A stretch of 64,000 nucleotides of DNA, from positions 676,127 to 740,126 of the forward strand of contig CAWVKS010000008.1 in the NCBI GenBank assembly GCA_963930055.1, given 5' to 3'. Numbering within the stretch: position 1 is the first letter of the stretch; each line of letters opens with the position of its first letter. The stretch comes from Pullichristensenella sp963930055 (GTDB lineage: Bacteria; Bacillota; Clostridia; Christensenellales; Aristaeellaceae). Below, piece by piece: positions 9,317 through 17,411 of the stretch. Made by a program: the position numbers and the translations under genes. Below the pieces are notes generated by a model. It made no database searches. It saw only the letters and a list, made by a program, of their open reading frames with translations, and was not told the DNA's origin.

Positions 9317-9701
9317 TCATACCATCGTCCGTTTTTTGTCGCTGTTGATCCAGGCCATTGTCAGGTTCATGCAATCATACAGCCCCCTCGTGATTTGCTC
9401 ATACTGCGTGGGCAGGACGCACTGCTGCTCCATCGCCAGCTGCGCCATGTAGCCCAGCAATCGGAACGCCGTGATTGCCTGATGCTGCCAGTCCAGCCGC
9501 TTTTCCGTCGCTTGCGGCGTCTTGGCGTATACCTCGTTGGCCCTGTACAGACATTCCACGCTCTCCAGCGCGTATCCCTGCAACTTCGCCACCAGTGGTA
9601 AAGCAGAATCGCTTGAGCAATTTCTCCGTTACCGTCAGCACATAGGAGCATAACTCCTTCGCCTTCGTGATTATCGTCAGCTCGCTCTGCCTGTACGCCA
9701 T
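9317..9701 (-). pseudogene. avd: Avd-like four-helix protein of a DGR, frameshifted
   Basis: Read from ATG at 9701 (AAGGAG 5 bases upstream), the first part is MAYRQSELTIITKAKELCSY followed by VLTVTEKLLKRFCFT. After a one-base shift near 9600, the second part runs LQGYALESVECLYRANEVYA and on through RLLGYMAQLAMEQQCVLPTQ to AWINSDKKR. Both parts match the accessory variability determinant (Avd), a small barrel-forming helical protein that binds the DGR reverse transcriptase and template RNA. The combined length of about 127 residues is normal. A single indel separates it from an intact gene. Confidence 0.75.
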
Positions 9702-9827
9702 GTTCTCCTTCCGAACTCCATTCACCGCAAGTCCCTCGCACTGTATTATACCATATTTTGCCTGAAAATGCGGCCTCTTGCGTGAGAAGGCAGGCGTCGT
9801 TTCTTCCGTTATCTTTGGGACAGCGGC

Positions 9828-9856
9828 TTGATATGGAGCGGGTTTTGGGGTAAAAT
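9828..9856 (+). promoter_or_regulatory. Candidate sigma-A promoter for the AAA-ATPase gene
   Basis: TTGATA at 9828-9833 and TAAAAT at 9851-9856 are separated by 17 bases, about 65 bases before the ATG at 9920. Confidence 0.5.
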
Positions 9857-9919
9857 AAAAGTGGAGCTTTATATTCTCGAATGAATGTCAACAGCGACCG
9901 GGGAAAGCGAGGTTGCGGT

Positions 9920-11609
9920 ATGGAAAGAAAGAAGCTGCCGGTGGGTATCGAAAGCTTTGAAGAAATCCGGCGAGAAGGCTTTTATTATATTGATAAAACG
10001 GGACTGATTCGTGACCTGCTGAACAACTGGGGAAAGGTCAATCTGTTTACCCGGCCGCGGCGTTTTGGCAAGACGCTGAACATGAGCATGCTGAAATGCT
10101 TCCTGGAGGTAGGCGCGGATAAGTCGCTGTTTGACGGGCTTTGCGATCTCAAAGGAAACGGCACTGTGCGAAGCGTATATGGGAAAGTTTCCGATGGTGT
10201 TCATTTCGCTCAAGGGGCGTGGATGGGCTGACGTTTGAGGACGCCTATGGCATGCTGCGGCTGATCATACGCTCCGAGGCCTCGCGCATGCGGGTGCTGC
10301 TCGAAAGCGAGCGGATCGCCGGGGACGACAAAAAGCCCCTGGAGAGGATCTTGCAGGAGCAGGATACGCAGGACGACATTCTCAACAGCCTCAAAACGCT
10401 CTCTATGCTGCTGTATAGGCACTACGGCCAAAAGGCCGTGCTGCTTATCGACGAATACGACGTGCCATTGGACAAGGCCTTTCATCACGGCTATTACCGG
10501 GAGATGGTGGCGCTCATCCGCGGGCTGTTCGGGCAGGCGTTAAAGACGAATGAATACTTGCAGTTCGCCGTCCTGACCGGCTGTTTGCGCGTGGCGAAGG
10601 AGAGGCATCTTCACCGGGCTGAACAACTTTGATGTCAACTCCATCGTGGACGCTCGATATGATGAGCATTTCACGGCTTTACGGGCGAGGATGTCATGCA
10701 GCTGCTGTCTGACTACGGATTGGAAGATCACGCTGCCGAGATGAAAGCGTGGTACGATGGTTACCGCTTTGGCTATGCGGACGTATATTGCCCATGGGAT
10801 GTGATCAATCACGCCAAAAAGCTGCTGGCAGACCCGAAGGCCAGACCGCAGGCATTCTGGATCAACACCAGCGGCAACGACATGGTAAAGCGCTTTGTGG
10901 ACAAGTCGGACAAGACCACGCAGCAGGAGATCGAGCGTCTGATCGACGGCGAAGCCATCGCCAAGGATATCCAGTTGGAATTGACCTACGACGAAGTGGA
11001 CAGGACCATCGAGAATTTGTGGAGCGTGCTGTTCACGACCGGCTATCTTACCTATACGGGCGTTCTGGAAGATGGCCGATACTGTCTTGTCATCCCCAAC
11101 CGCGAGGTGCGGGAAGTGTTCGTGAGGCAGATCCAGGAGTGGTTCAGGGAGAACGTCATAAGCGATGCAAAGCCGATGCAGGCTCTGCACAAGGCATTCC
11201 TAGATGGGGACGCGGAGGGCGTCGCCGCAGGGCTGACGGCGATCATGGGCAGGATGATCAGCGTGCTATACGAAGGCGCGTGGATGAGCAGAAGGAAAAT
11301 TTCTATCACGGCCTGCTGCTGGGGCTTTTGCGAAGCGAGCCGGACTGGTTGATTCTATCCAACGCGGAATCGGGCGAGGGCTTCAGCGATATACTGGTGG
11401 AGCCGAAGGACCCGGATGCGGGCATCGTCATCGAGGTCAAGTACGCACCCACGTTTCAGGGGCTTGAGCAGGCCTGCGCAAGGGCGATGGAGCAGATCAA
11501 AACGCAGCGCTACGACGAGCGCCTGCGGGAGGACGGCCGGGAGGACATCCTCGCCTACGGCATCGCCTTTAACAGGAAGCGCTGCAAGGCGGTGTGCGAA
11601 AGGCTATGA
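9920..11609 (+). pseudogene. AAA-ATPase-like / PD-(D/E)XK nuclease family protein, frameshifted
   Basis: The reading frames join into one protein of about 560 residues. The start MERKKLPVGIESFEEIRREG, then YYIDKTGLI and LFTRPRRFGKTLNMSMLKCF (Walker A-like), marks the AAA-ATPase_like family. AVLLIDEYDVPLDKAF is the Walker B region. The C-terminus SGEGFSDILVEPKDPDAGIV, then IEVKYA, is the PD-(D/E)XK nuclease core (D, then E-V-K). Breaks occur near 10155, 10215, 10605, 10670 and 11280. Such genes are abundant, often multi-copy, in gut Firmicutes and Bacteroidota, and their role is not established. With five shifts it looks dead, unless part of these are sequencing errors. Confidence 0.85.
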
Positions 11610-11736
11610 GAAAGAAGCATGCCGGCGGTCTTCCATGAAAAGCCTCATGCACGCTGATTTTTCTCATGGAGCGGTAGATCAGATCGCTTCACAGGAAACT
11701 TTCGGCATCGGGCATTCTTGTTTTTCTTGCTCTAGG

Positions 11737-11786
11737 CGTCCTTGGTAAGGATGAGGTCACCGGTTCAAATCCGGTCATCAGCTCCA
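11737..11786 (+). tRNA. tRNA-Thr(GGT) 3' half only
   Basis: From the anticodon stem onward the sequence folds well: CGTCC-TTGGTAA-GGATG with anticodon GGT (11744-11746), T-arm ACCGG-TTCAAAT-CCGGT, acceptor strand CATCAGC, discriminator T and encoded CCA. The upstream 26 bases do not supply a GCTGATG acceptor strand or a D-arm. A 3' tRNA segment without its 5' half is the usual trace of an integrated element at a tRNA attachment site. Confidence 0.75.
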
Positions 11787-11788
11787 GA

Positions 11789-11810
11789 AATCCTTCAGGA
11801 ATGAAGGATT
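11789..11810. repeat. Hairpin abutting IS1182c left end
   Basis: Arms AATCCTTCA and TGAAGGATT pair around GGAA, directly after the tRNA fragment. The last base touches the first base of IS1182c (CAGACCGTTGACAAA at 11811), repeating the pattern of IS1182 insertion at a stem-loop. Confidence 0.75.
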
Positions 11811-13361
11811 CAGACCGTTGACAAAGTCCAGTCAACGGTCAATTTAAAAAAAACCGAAAGAACCAAAAGGGAAAGACAGTTCTCACGTCGAATATAAATA
11901 CATCAACACAACCATAAAGAAACCCAGGCGGTGAAGGGAATGCTCAAGCAGCGGCGGGAGAAGCAGCAGCAAATGGAGTTGGTGATCATGGAACAGATGG
12001 TGCCGGAAGATCACTTTCTGCGAAAAGTAGACCGTGCGGTGGACTTCAGCTTCATCTACGACCTGTGCGCGCCGCTGTATTGCGCGGACAACGGGCGGCC
12101 CGCCATCGACCCGGAGATACTGTTTCGGATGCTGCTGGTGGGGTATTTGTACGGGATCAAGTCCGAGGCGCGGCTGGAGGAAGAGATCAACTACAACATC
12201 GCGTACAAATGGTTCTGCGGACTGGATTTGACGCAGAAGGCACCAGACGCGACGACGATCAGTCAGAACCGGCGCCGTCGGTTCCGGGACAACAACATCG
12301 CGGAACAAATCTTCAACGAGATACTGCGGCAATGCATGGAAAAGGGACTTGTGGGCGGAGCGATTCTGTACACGGATTCGACGCACATCAAGGCAAAGGC
12401 GAACAAACACAAGAAGAAGCTGGTGGAGGTGGCTGTCACGCCGAAGGCATATCTGAGCGAACTGGACGCGCAGGTAGATCAGGAACGGGAGGGACTGGGG
12501 AAGAAGCCGTTTGACCGGGACGACGACGCACACAAAGGCGGCGGGAGCGCCACGCGGATGCAGAGCACGACAGACCCGGAGAGCGGCCAGCAGAGCCGGG
12601 ATGGGAAGCCGAACGGGTTTTACTACAGCGAACACCGCACGGTGGACAGCAAGCGCAATGTGATCGTAAACGTACATGTGGAAGCGGCAAACATCAACGA
12701 TGTGACCCCGATGCCCGAAATACTCGACGATGTGGAGAGAAGACTTGGGAAGCTGCCCAGGTACATGGGTTTGGACGCGGGATACCACAACGCATGGATA
12801 GCGCATCTGCTGGAGACGAAGGGGATACAAGGGGTGATCGGGTACCGACGGCACACACACAAAGGGGCGCACTACGGGAAGTACCGTTTCCGCTATGATC
12901 CAGTCTGCGACGAATACATCTGCCCGGAAAAGCAACGTCTGACCTGGAAGACCACGACGCGTGAGGGGTACCGGCAATACTGCTGTGAAGGCAAGACCTG
13001 CAAGGGGTGTCCGAGACGGGCAGAATGTTTCGGGGCGAGTATGAACCGAAAGGTGGTGGAGCGGCATGTGTGGCAGGACGCGCTGGAGAGGGTCGATGCC
13101 TTTACAAAAACGCATCGAGGCAAGAGGATCTATGGCTGGCGGAAAGAGACGATCGAACGATCCTTCGCGGAGGCCAAGGAGAACCACGGCCTGCGCTATG
13201 CGCGCATGCTTGGGATACGGAACATGCGGGAGCAGTGTTTCCTGACAGCAGCTGTGCAAAATATCAAGAGGCTGGTGGCCTCTTTCTATCGCGCGTTTCA
13301 AGCCTTTCTATCATTTTACCCCTGCGTTTGTGCCTGAACGCAGGGGTTTGTCAGGGGTCTG
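11811..13361 (+). mobile_element. IS1182-family element c (intact)
   Basis: A 1551-bp element with inverted ends CAGACCGTTGACAAA and, on the other strand, CAGACCCCTGACAAA. Both outer junctions abut hairpins, but different ones (11789-11810 on the left, 13363-13377 on the right), so no long target duplication is seen here. It is the functional sister of IS1182b. Confidence 0.9.
11931..13337 (+). CDS. IS1182-family transposase, intact
   Basis: A 468-residue DDE transposase. Visible are the N-terminal region KVDRAVDFSFIYDLCAPLYC, first catalytic Asp in ILYTDSTHIKAKANKHKKK, second in YMGLDAGYHNAWIA, a cysteine cluster (ICPEKQ, CCEGKTCKGCPRRAEC) that may bind metal, and the Glu region ETIERSFAEAKENHGLRY. 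Translation starts at GTG 11931 or ATG 11940. The C-terminus FYPCVCA is encoded by the subterminal hairpin of the element. Confidence 0.93.
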   Translation: MKGMLKQRREKQQQMELVIMEQMVPEDHFLRKVDRAVDFSFIYDLCAPLYCADNGRPAIDPEILFRMLLVGYLYGIKSEARLEEEINYNIAYKWFCGLDLTQKAPDATTISQNRRRRFRDNNIAEQIFNEILRQCMEKGLVGGAILYTDSTHIKAKANKHKKKLVEVAVTPKAYLSELDAQVDQEREGLGKKPFDRDDDAHKGGGSATRMQSTTDPESGQQSRDGKPNGFYYSEHRTVDSKRNVIVNVHVEAANINDVTPMPEILDDVERRLGKLPRYMGLDAGYHNAWIAHLLETKGIQGVIGYRRHTHKGAHYGKYRFRYDPVCDEYICPEKQRLTWKTTTREGYRQYCCEGKTCKGCPRRAECFGASMNRKVVERHVWQDALERVDAFTKTHRGKRIYGWRKETIERSFAEAKENHGLRYARMLGIRNMREQCFLTAAVQNIKRLVASFYRAFQAFLSFYPCVCA

Positions 13362-13362
13362 G

Positions 13363-13405
13363 GTCGCCTTCGGCGACTTGCAAGCCTTTGGGCTTGCAAC
13401 CTTGC
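13363..13405. repeat. Double-hairpin repeat, copy a
   Basis: Two adjacent stem-loops: GTCGCC-ttc-GGCGAC and TTGCAAGCC-tttg-GGCTTGCAA, then CCTTGC. The same architecture with different stem sequences appears at 40986-41031, and a one-hairpin version at 40003-40029. It touches the right end of IS1182c. Confidence 0.7.
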
Positions 13406-13452
13406 GACTGGATTTGACGATCCCGTAGGGCTCGGCAAATCCACCGCCGGAA

Positions 13453-13495
13453 GCAAAAATCGCCTCTGATTTTTTTATATCAGAGCGATTTTTGC
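13453..13495. repeat. Long imperfect hairpin upstream of a truncated gene
   Basis: The arms 13453-13470 and 13479-13495 (GCAAAAATCGC... and ...GCGATTTTTGC) pair with one bulge across a short T/A-rich loop. It could be a terminator for transcription from either side. No protein-coding feature overlaps it. Confidence 0.6.
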
Positions 13496-13577
13496 GGTTG
13501 TGGGCTTTATCAGCGCTCTGTGTACGGGCGTCTTCACACGCGCCCGTACAGCAATTCTACCCTTTGGAGGAACGGCC

Positions 13578-13990
13578 ATGAAAAAGACCCTTTGCGCGCT
13601 CCTGGCGCTGGCGCTGTGCCTGCCCGCGGCGGCGGAGATCGCCCTGGTTCCTGCAGGCGTGTTCAGCGACTACGCCTATTTTGAGGACGACTGCGCCCGC
13701 ATTATCGACGTCAACGAGGATTACCAGGAGGGTCTTTTCGACGTCTATGGCAATCTCCTCATCCCCTGCGAATACGAAGCTCTCAGTGGCTACGGCGCGA
13801 CAGGTTACTACGTGGCGCAGAGGGAAGAAGGCGTCAATGTGCGTGGCGCGCTGGACGGGACGGGCAACGAGATCCTTCCCTTTCAATATGGGGACATCCG
13901 GTTTCTCTCCGAGCGCTGGGCCGTGGGGGTAACTTTGGAAGAAACCAGCATACGTCCCTGCGATTATGAGGACTATATCGATGGAAGGAA
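13578..13990 (+). pseudogene. Secreted protein of unknown function, truncated by IS256 copy 3
   Basis: ATG at 13578 follows a clear ribosome site (TTTGGAGGAACGGCC). The protein starts with a signal peptide (MKKTLCALLALALCLPAAAE). The mature part has WG-repeat-like stretches (GLFDVYGNLLIPCEYEALSG, GTGNEILPFQYGDIRFLSER) common in secreted beta-rich proteins of gut Firmicutes. About 137 native residues remain; at 13991 the frame enters the right end of IS256 copy 3. The rest of the gene is not in the window. Function unknown. Confidence 0.75.
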
Positions 13991-15510
13991 GGGTCAATCC
14001 CAAATTCTGTGTAAACTCCAAATGAGGCATGAACAGAGCAGGATCATCCATTGTGCGCGGCAGCGGATTTATCCGACTGCCGCCTTGTGTGCAGTATAAC
14101 GCCGGCGGGGGTGGATGTCAAGGGCGGCGGCAAGGCCGCCGTTCATCGGAGCGCCGCGCACAGCGGCGCGCAGACCCTTGACCTCCGGCTCCGGCGGTGT
14201 TATTCGGGCATGCGTCCGGCAAAGTAGATCGACAGCTGTGCGTGGATCACGCTCCAGTCCTGCCGCCGTCCCGTCCACTTTTTCGTGATGTCCATCATCG
14301 CCAGATACAGCATTTTCAACAGGCTGTCGTCTGTGGGGAACACCGATTTGGCCCTGGTCACCTTGCGCAGTTGGCGGTTGAAACCCTCTATGGCGTTGGT
14401 GGTATAGATCAGCCTGCGCACCTCCTGAGGGTACTTGAAATATGTACTCAGATTGGCCCAGTTCGCCCGCCAGAACTGGGAGATTCTCGGGTATTTCCCG
14501 TCCCAGCGCTCTCCAAAGGCGTCCAGAGCATTCAATGCTACCTGCTCGTCTACGGCGGCATAGACTGCCTTCAGATCCGCCATGAGGGCTCTTATATCCT
14601 TATAGGACACATACCGGCTGGAATTGCGCAGTTGGTGGAGGATGCAGTTCTGGATCTCGGTCTGAGGGAAGGTGGCGTGAATGGCCGCGTCAAATCCCGT
14701 CAAGTTGTCCGTGCAGGCGATGAAAATGTCCTCTACGCCTCGGTTCTTCAGACCATTGAGTACAGTCGCCCAGAATTTGGCGCTCTCGTTTTCTCCGACC
14801 CACATACCCAGAACGTCCTTCCGGCCGTTCAGGTCAATGCCAATAGCGATGTATACCGCCTTCTTCACGATCTGGCCCTCGCTGCGGACATGGTAGTGGA
14901 TCGCGTCCAGAAACACTACGGCGTAGATCCCCTCCAGCGGCCGTTGCTGCCACTCCCGCACGATGGGCAGGATCTTGTCCGTGATCCGGCTCACGGTGCT
15001 GTCTGAGACGCAGATGCCGTAGATGTCCTGTATATGGGCCTCAATATCTCCCGTCGTCATCCCCTTGGCGTACATGGACAGGATCTTCTCCTCTATGTCC
15101 TGGCTGATGCTGGTCTGGTTCTTCTTCAGCACCTGGGGCTCAAATTCGCCTTTCCGGTCGCGGGGAACGGACACTTCCACATCTCCGAAGCTGGTGCGCA
15201 GCGTCTTGCTGCTGTGGCCGTTGCGGCTGTTGTCCGTGGCCTTGTTCCTGTAGTCGTATCTGCTGTAGCCCAGTTCATCCTCCAGCTCTGCCTCCAAGCC
15301 GTTCTCCATGAACTCCGCGATGGTCTCCTTGAACAGATTCTGGATGTCGTCCATGCTGCCGATGTTTGCCATCTGCAGCAGCTCCCGGATCTTCTCCCGT
15401 CGCGCCTTTTCTTCCGGGGTACGGTTCTTTCTGGCCATGTGTTTTACCTCCTGTGTGATGCTTCTATTCTACACCTCATGGGAGGTTTACACAAAGTTTG
15501 GGACGGTCTC
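13991..15510 (-). mobile_element. IS256-family element copy 3 (1520 bp)
   Basis: A complete copy in reverse orientation with both inverted repeats. The 8-bp flanks differ (GGAAGGAA on the left, CCCGGGTA on the right), so there is no target duplication. The left flank is a truncated secreted-protein gene and the right flank a truncated IS256-type transposase of another kind. This fits recombination or deletion between IS copies after insertion. Confidence 0.92.
14200..15438 (-). CDS. IS256-family transposase, copy 3
   Basis: An intact 412-residue protein, nearly identical to copy 2 (for example DEQVALNALDAF for DEQAALNALDAF and QFWRANW for QSWRANW). The DDE motifs are preserved. The ribosome site AGGAGG precedes the ATG at 15438. 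Confidence 0.95.
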   Translation of the reverse strand: MARKNRTPEEKARREKIRELLQMANIGSMDDIQNLFKETIAEFMENGLEAELEDELGYSRYDYRNKATDNSRNGHSSKTLRTSFGDVEVSVPRDRKGEFEPQVLKKNQTSISQDIEEKILSMYAKGMTTGDIEAHIQDIYGICVSDSTVSRITDKILPIVREWQQRPLEGIYAVVFLDAIHYHVRSEGQIVKKAVYIAIGIDLNGRKDVLGMWVGENESAKFWATVLNGLKNRGVEDIFIACTDNLTGFDAAIHATFPQTEIQNCILHQLRNSSRYVSYKDIRALMADLKAVYAAVDEQVALNALDAFGERWDGKYPRISQFWRANWANLSTYFKYPQEVRRLIYTTNAIEGFNRQLRKVTRAKSVFPTDDSLLKMLYLAMMDITKKWTGRRQDWSVIHAQLSIYFAGRMPE

Positions 15511-16552
15511 CCCGGGTACGCCTTCGGATCTCGCGGTTGAGGCGCTCAATGACGTTGTTCGTGCGGATCCGCGTCCAGTGCTCGGAGGGGAAATCGCAGT
15601 AGGTCAGCGTCTCCTCGATACCCTCTTCTACCTTCTTCGCCGCCTCCTTCAGTTTCATCTCGCGCAGCTCGGCGATGACGGCTCTGGCCTTCTCGCGGGC
15701 GGCCTTCTTGCTCTCCTGTGCGTGGATCGCCTTGAGCATCTTTGCAACGTGCTTCACCTTGGAACGGGGCACGACCGAAAACACGTTGCGGTAGAAGTGC
15801 ACCGTGCAGCGCTGGTATTTCGCGTCAGGAAAGACCTCGCCCACAGCCCCCAGCATCCCCAGGCACTTGTCGCCGACAATGAGCTTTACGCCGTCCAGGC
15901 CACGGCCCTTCAGCCACTGGAAGAAGCCGACCCAGCTGGCCTTGTCCTCCTTCATTCCCTCCGCAGCGCCCAGAACCTCCCGATAACCGTCCTCATTGAC
16001 CGCAATCGCCACCAGTATGGCCACGTTTTCGTACTCTCCGCCCCAATTCCGGCGCAGATAGATGCCGTCTACATACACATAAGGATACTTTCCGCCCTGC
16101 AAAGGACGGTTTCGCCAGTCCTCGATGTGGACATACGCCTTCTTGTTCAGCTCGCTGATCGTGGCCGGAGATACCTTGCTGCCCCACAGCGCCTCCGTGA
16201 TGTCCTCCACCCGGCGCACAGAGACACCTGCTAGATACATCTCGATCAGCGCTTCCTCCACGCTGCTCTCCCGGCGGCGGTACCGCTCGATGATCGCTGT
16301 CTCGAAGGATACGCCCTTCAGACGAGGCACGTGCAGTGTCACGTCGCCGGAGGTCGTGGTCAGGTTCCGGTCGTAGTGGCCGCTGCGGTAGCCCTGACGG
16401 GCCTCGTTGCGCTCGTATCGTGCGGCCTGCGTCAGCTTCTCCGCTTCTGCCTCCAGCAGTTCGTTCAGCGTTTCCTCAACGCTCCCGCGCACCAGTTCCT
16501 TGATTTGCCCCTTGATTACTTCCTCGTTCAGTGTTACAATCTTCTCAGACAT
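15511..16552 (-). pseudogene. Second type of IS256-family transposase, 3'-truncated
   Basis: Read from ATG at 16552 (MSEKIVTLNEEVIKGQIKEL; AGGAGCC upstream), it is about 347 residues of a mutator-family transposase only distantly related to the four 1520-bp copies. Motifs are YVDGIYLRRNWGGEYENVAI (first Asp), KLIVGDKCLGMLGAV (second Asp) and RTNNVIERLNREIRRRTRG, where the native frame ends at the left boundary of copy 3. Its C-terminal 40 or so residues are lost. The upstream AATAAGTTGCGC-type sequence near 16640 is probably the end of this element. Confidence 0.85.
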
Positions 16553-16655
16553 GGTCCCCAGGCTCCTTTCGAATGTGTCGTGTAGCAACTCCATTCTACC
16601 AGCTGCCTGCCTACCATGTCTATTCTTTTTTGCGCAACTTATTGTACCTTATCAC

Positions 16656-16985
16656 GATGAACACAGCAGCGTGAGCGCGAAGAACTTTCCGGAGAAGCTG
16701 GTCAGGAGCGCGCCGTTTCCGATACGGATGGTCCAGACGGACAACGGGGCGGAGTTCCCCAGTGCATTACTGGTGACGAAATCCAGGCACAGGACGCTGT
16801 TCGAGGAGGCGCTGGTCGAAATGGGGATAGAGTATCATCGAATCCAAATCGCAATCCCGCGCCATAACGGGAAGGTGGAGCGCCAGCATCGCACGGACGA
16901 GCTACGGTTCTACAAGCGCATGCGTGATGTACTGTTTGAAGGATGGCCGCAGGCAGCTGGCAGTGTAGCAGCGTCGATCCAATAA
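16656..16985 (+). pseudogene. Integrase-core (rve) transposase fragment, IS3/IS481-like
   Basis: The frame reads RMVQTDNGAEFPSALLVTKS, then IEYHRIQIAIPRHNGKVERQHRTDE. TDNGAEF holds the second catalytic Asp and the NGKVERQHRTDE helix the catalytic Glu of the retroviral-integrase fold used by IS3 and IS481 transposases. The N-terminal helix-turn-helix and first Asp are missing, and the open frame upstream belongs to another element. It is a remnant of about 110 residues. Confidence 0.75.
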
Positions 16986-17240
16986 CCATATTATGACTTG
17001 CCCAGGCATGAGAGCCCCCAATCAGATGCTTGACCCGCATTGGGGCATTATGTAGCAGACAGGTCCATCCGGCTCATTGTCCCGGGCGGCCCAAGTCCAT
17101 TATGTTTTCCTTGCCCCATTCAAGGTCGGGTAGTATTTGCTTCGCAAATCTCCACCCTTCCCCTGACTGTTCTCGCTCGGTTCCGTGTTACCTATGTTTG
17201 GCGCTCGTACAATCGATCCTATAGCCATTACGAAAATGTA
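16986..17240. other. Non-coding stretch, no recognised feature
   Basis: About 250 bases between the transposase remnant and the promoter of the next gene. I see no gene, terminator hairpin or repeat shared with the rest of the window; it is probably IS debris. Confidence 0.5.
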
Positions 17241-17269
17241 TTGATTTTTCCTATTTGGTATGATATAAT
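17241..17269 (+). promoter_or_regulatory. Sigma-A-type promoter for the M24-like gene
   Basis: TTGATT (17241-17246) and TATAAT (17264-17269) with a 17-base spacer, about 140 bases before the TTG start at 17412. Confidence 0.65.
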
Positions 17270-17411
17270 ATGCAAAAGAACGAATAAGGATTTATATAAA
17301 CTGTTCAGAAATAATTTCGCCCCAAAACGCCGCGTTGTACCTGAGGAACTTGCCCGATGCGGATGATTTTTGCGGGCGGAGCTATCATTCGTCATTAAGG
17401 AGGGGTTTTAT

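Noticed and set aside
11650..11700. A possible 5' half of the tRNA-Thr (GCTGATTTTTCTCATGGAGC near 11650), which would make an interrupted tRNA
   Set aside because: Only the first six bases match the expected acceptor strand and the D-arm does not fold. A chance match is more likely than a tRNA with an insert.
11883..13301. A 472-codon minus-strand frame opposite the IS1182c transposase
   Set aside because: Antisense shadow of a real transposase that has all catalytic motifs; the same shadow appears at IS1182b.
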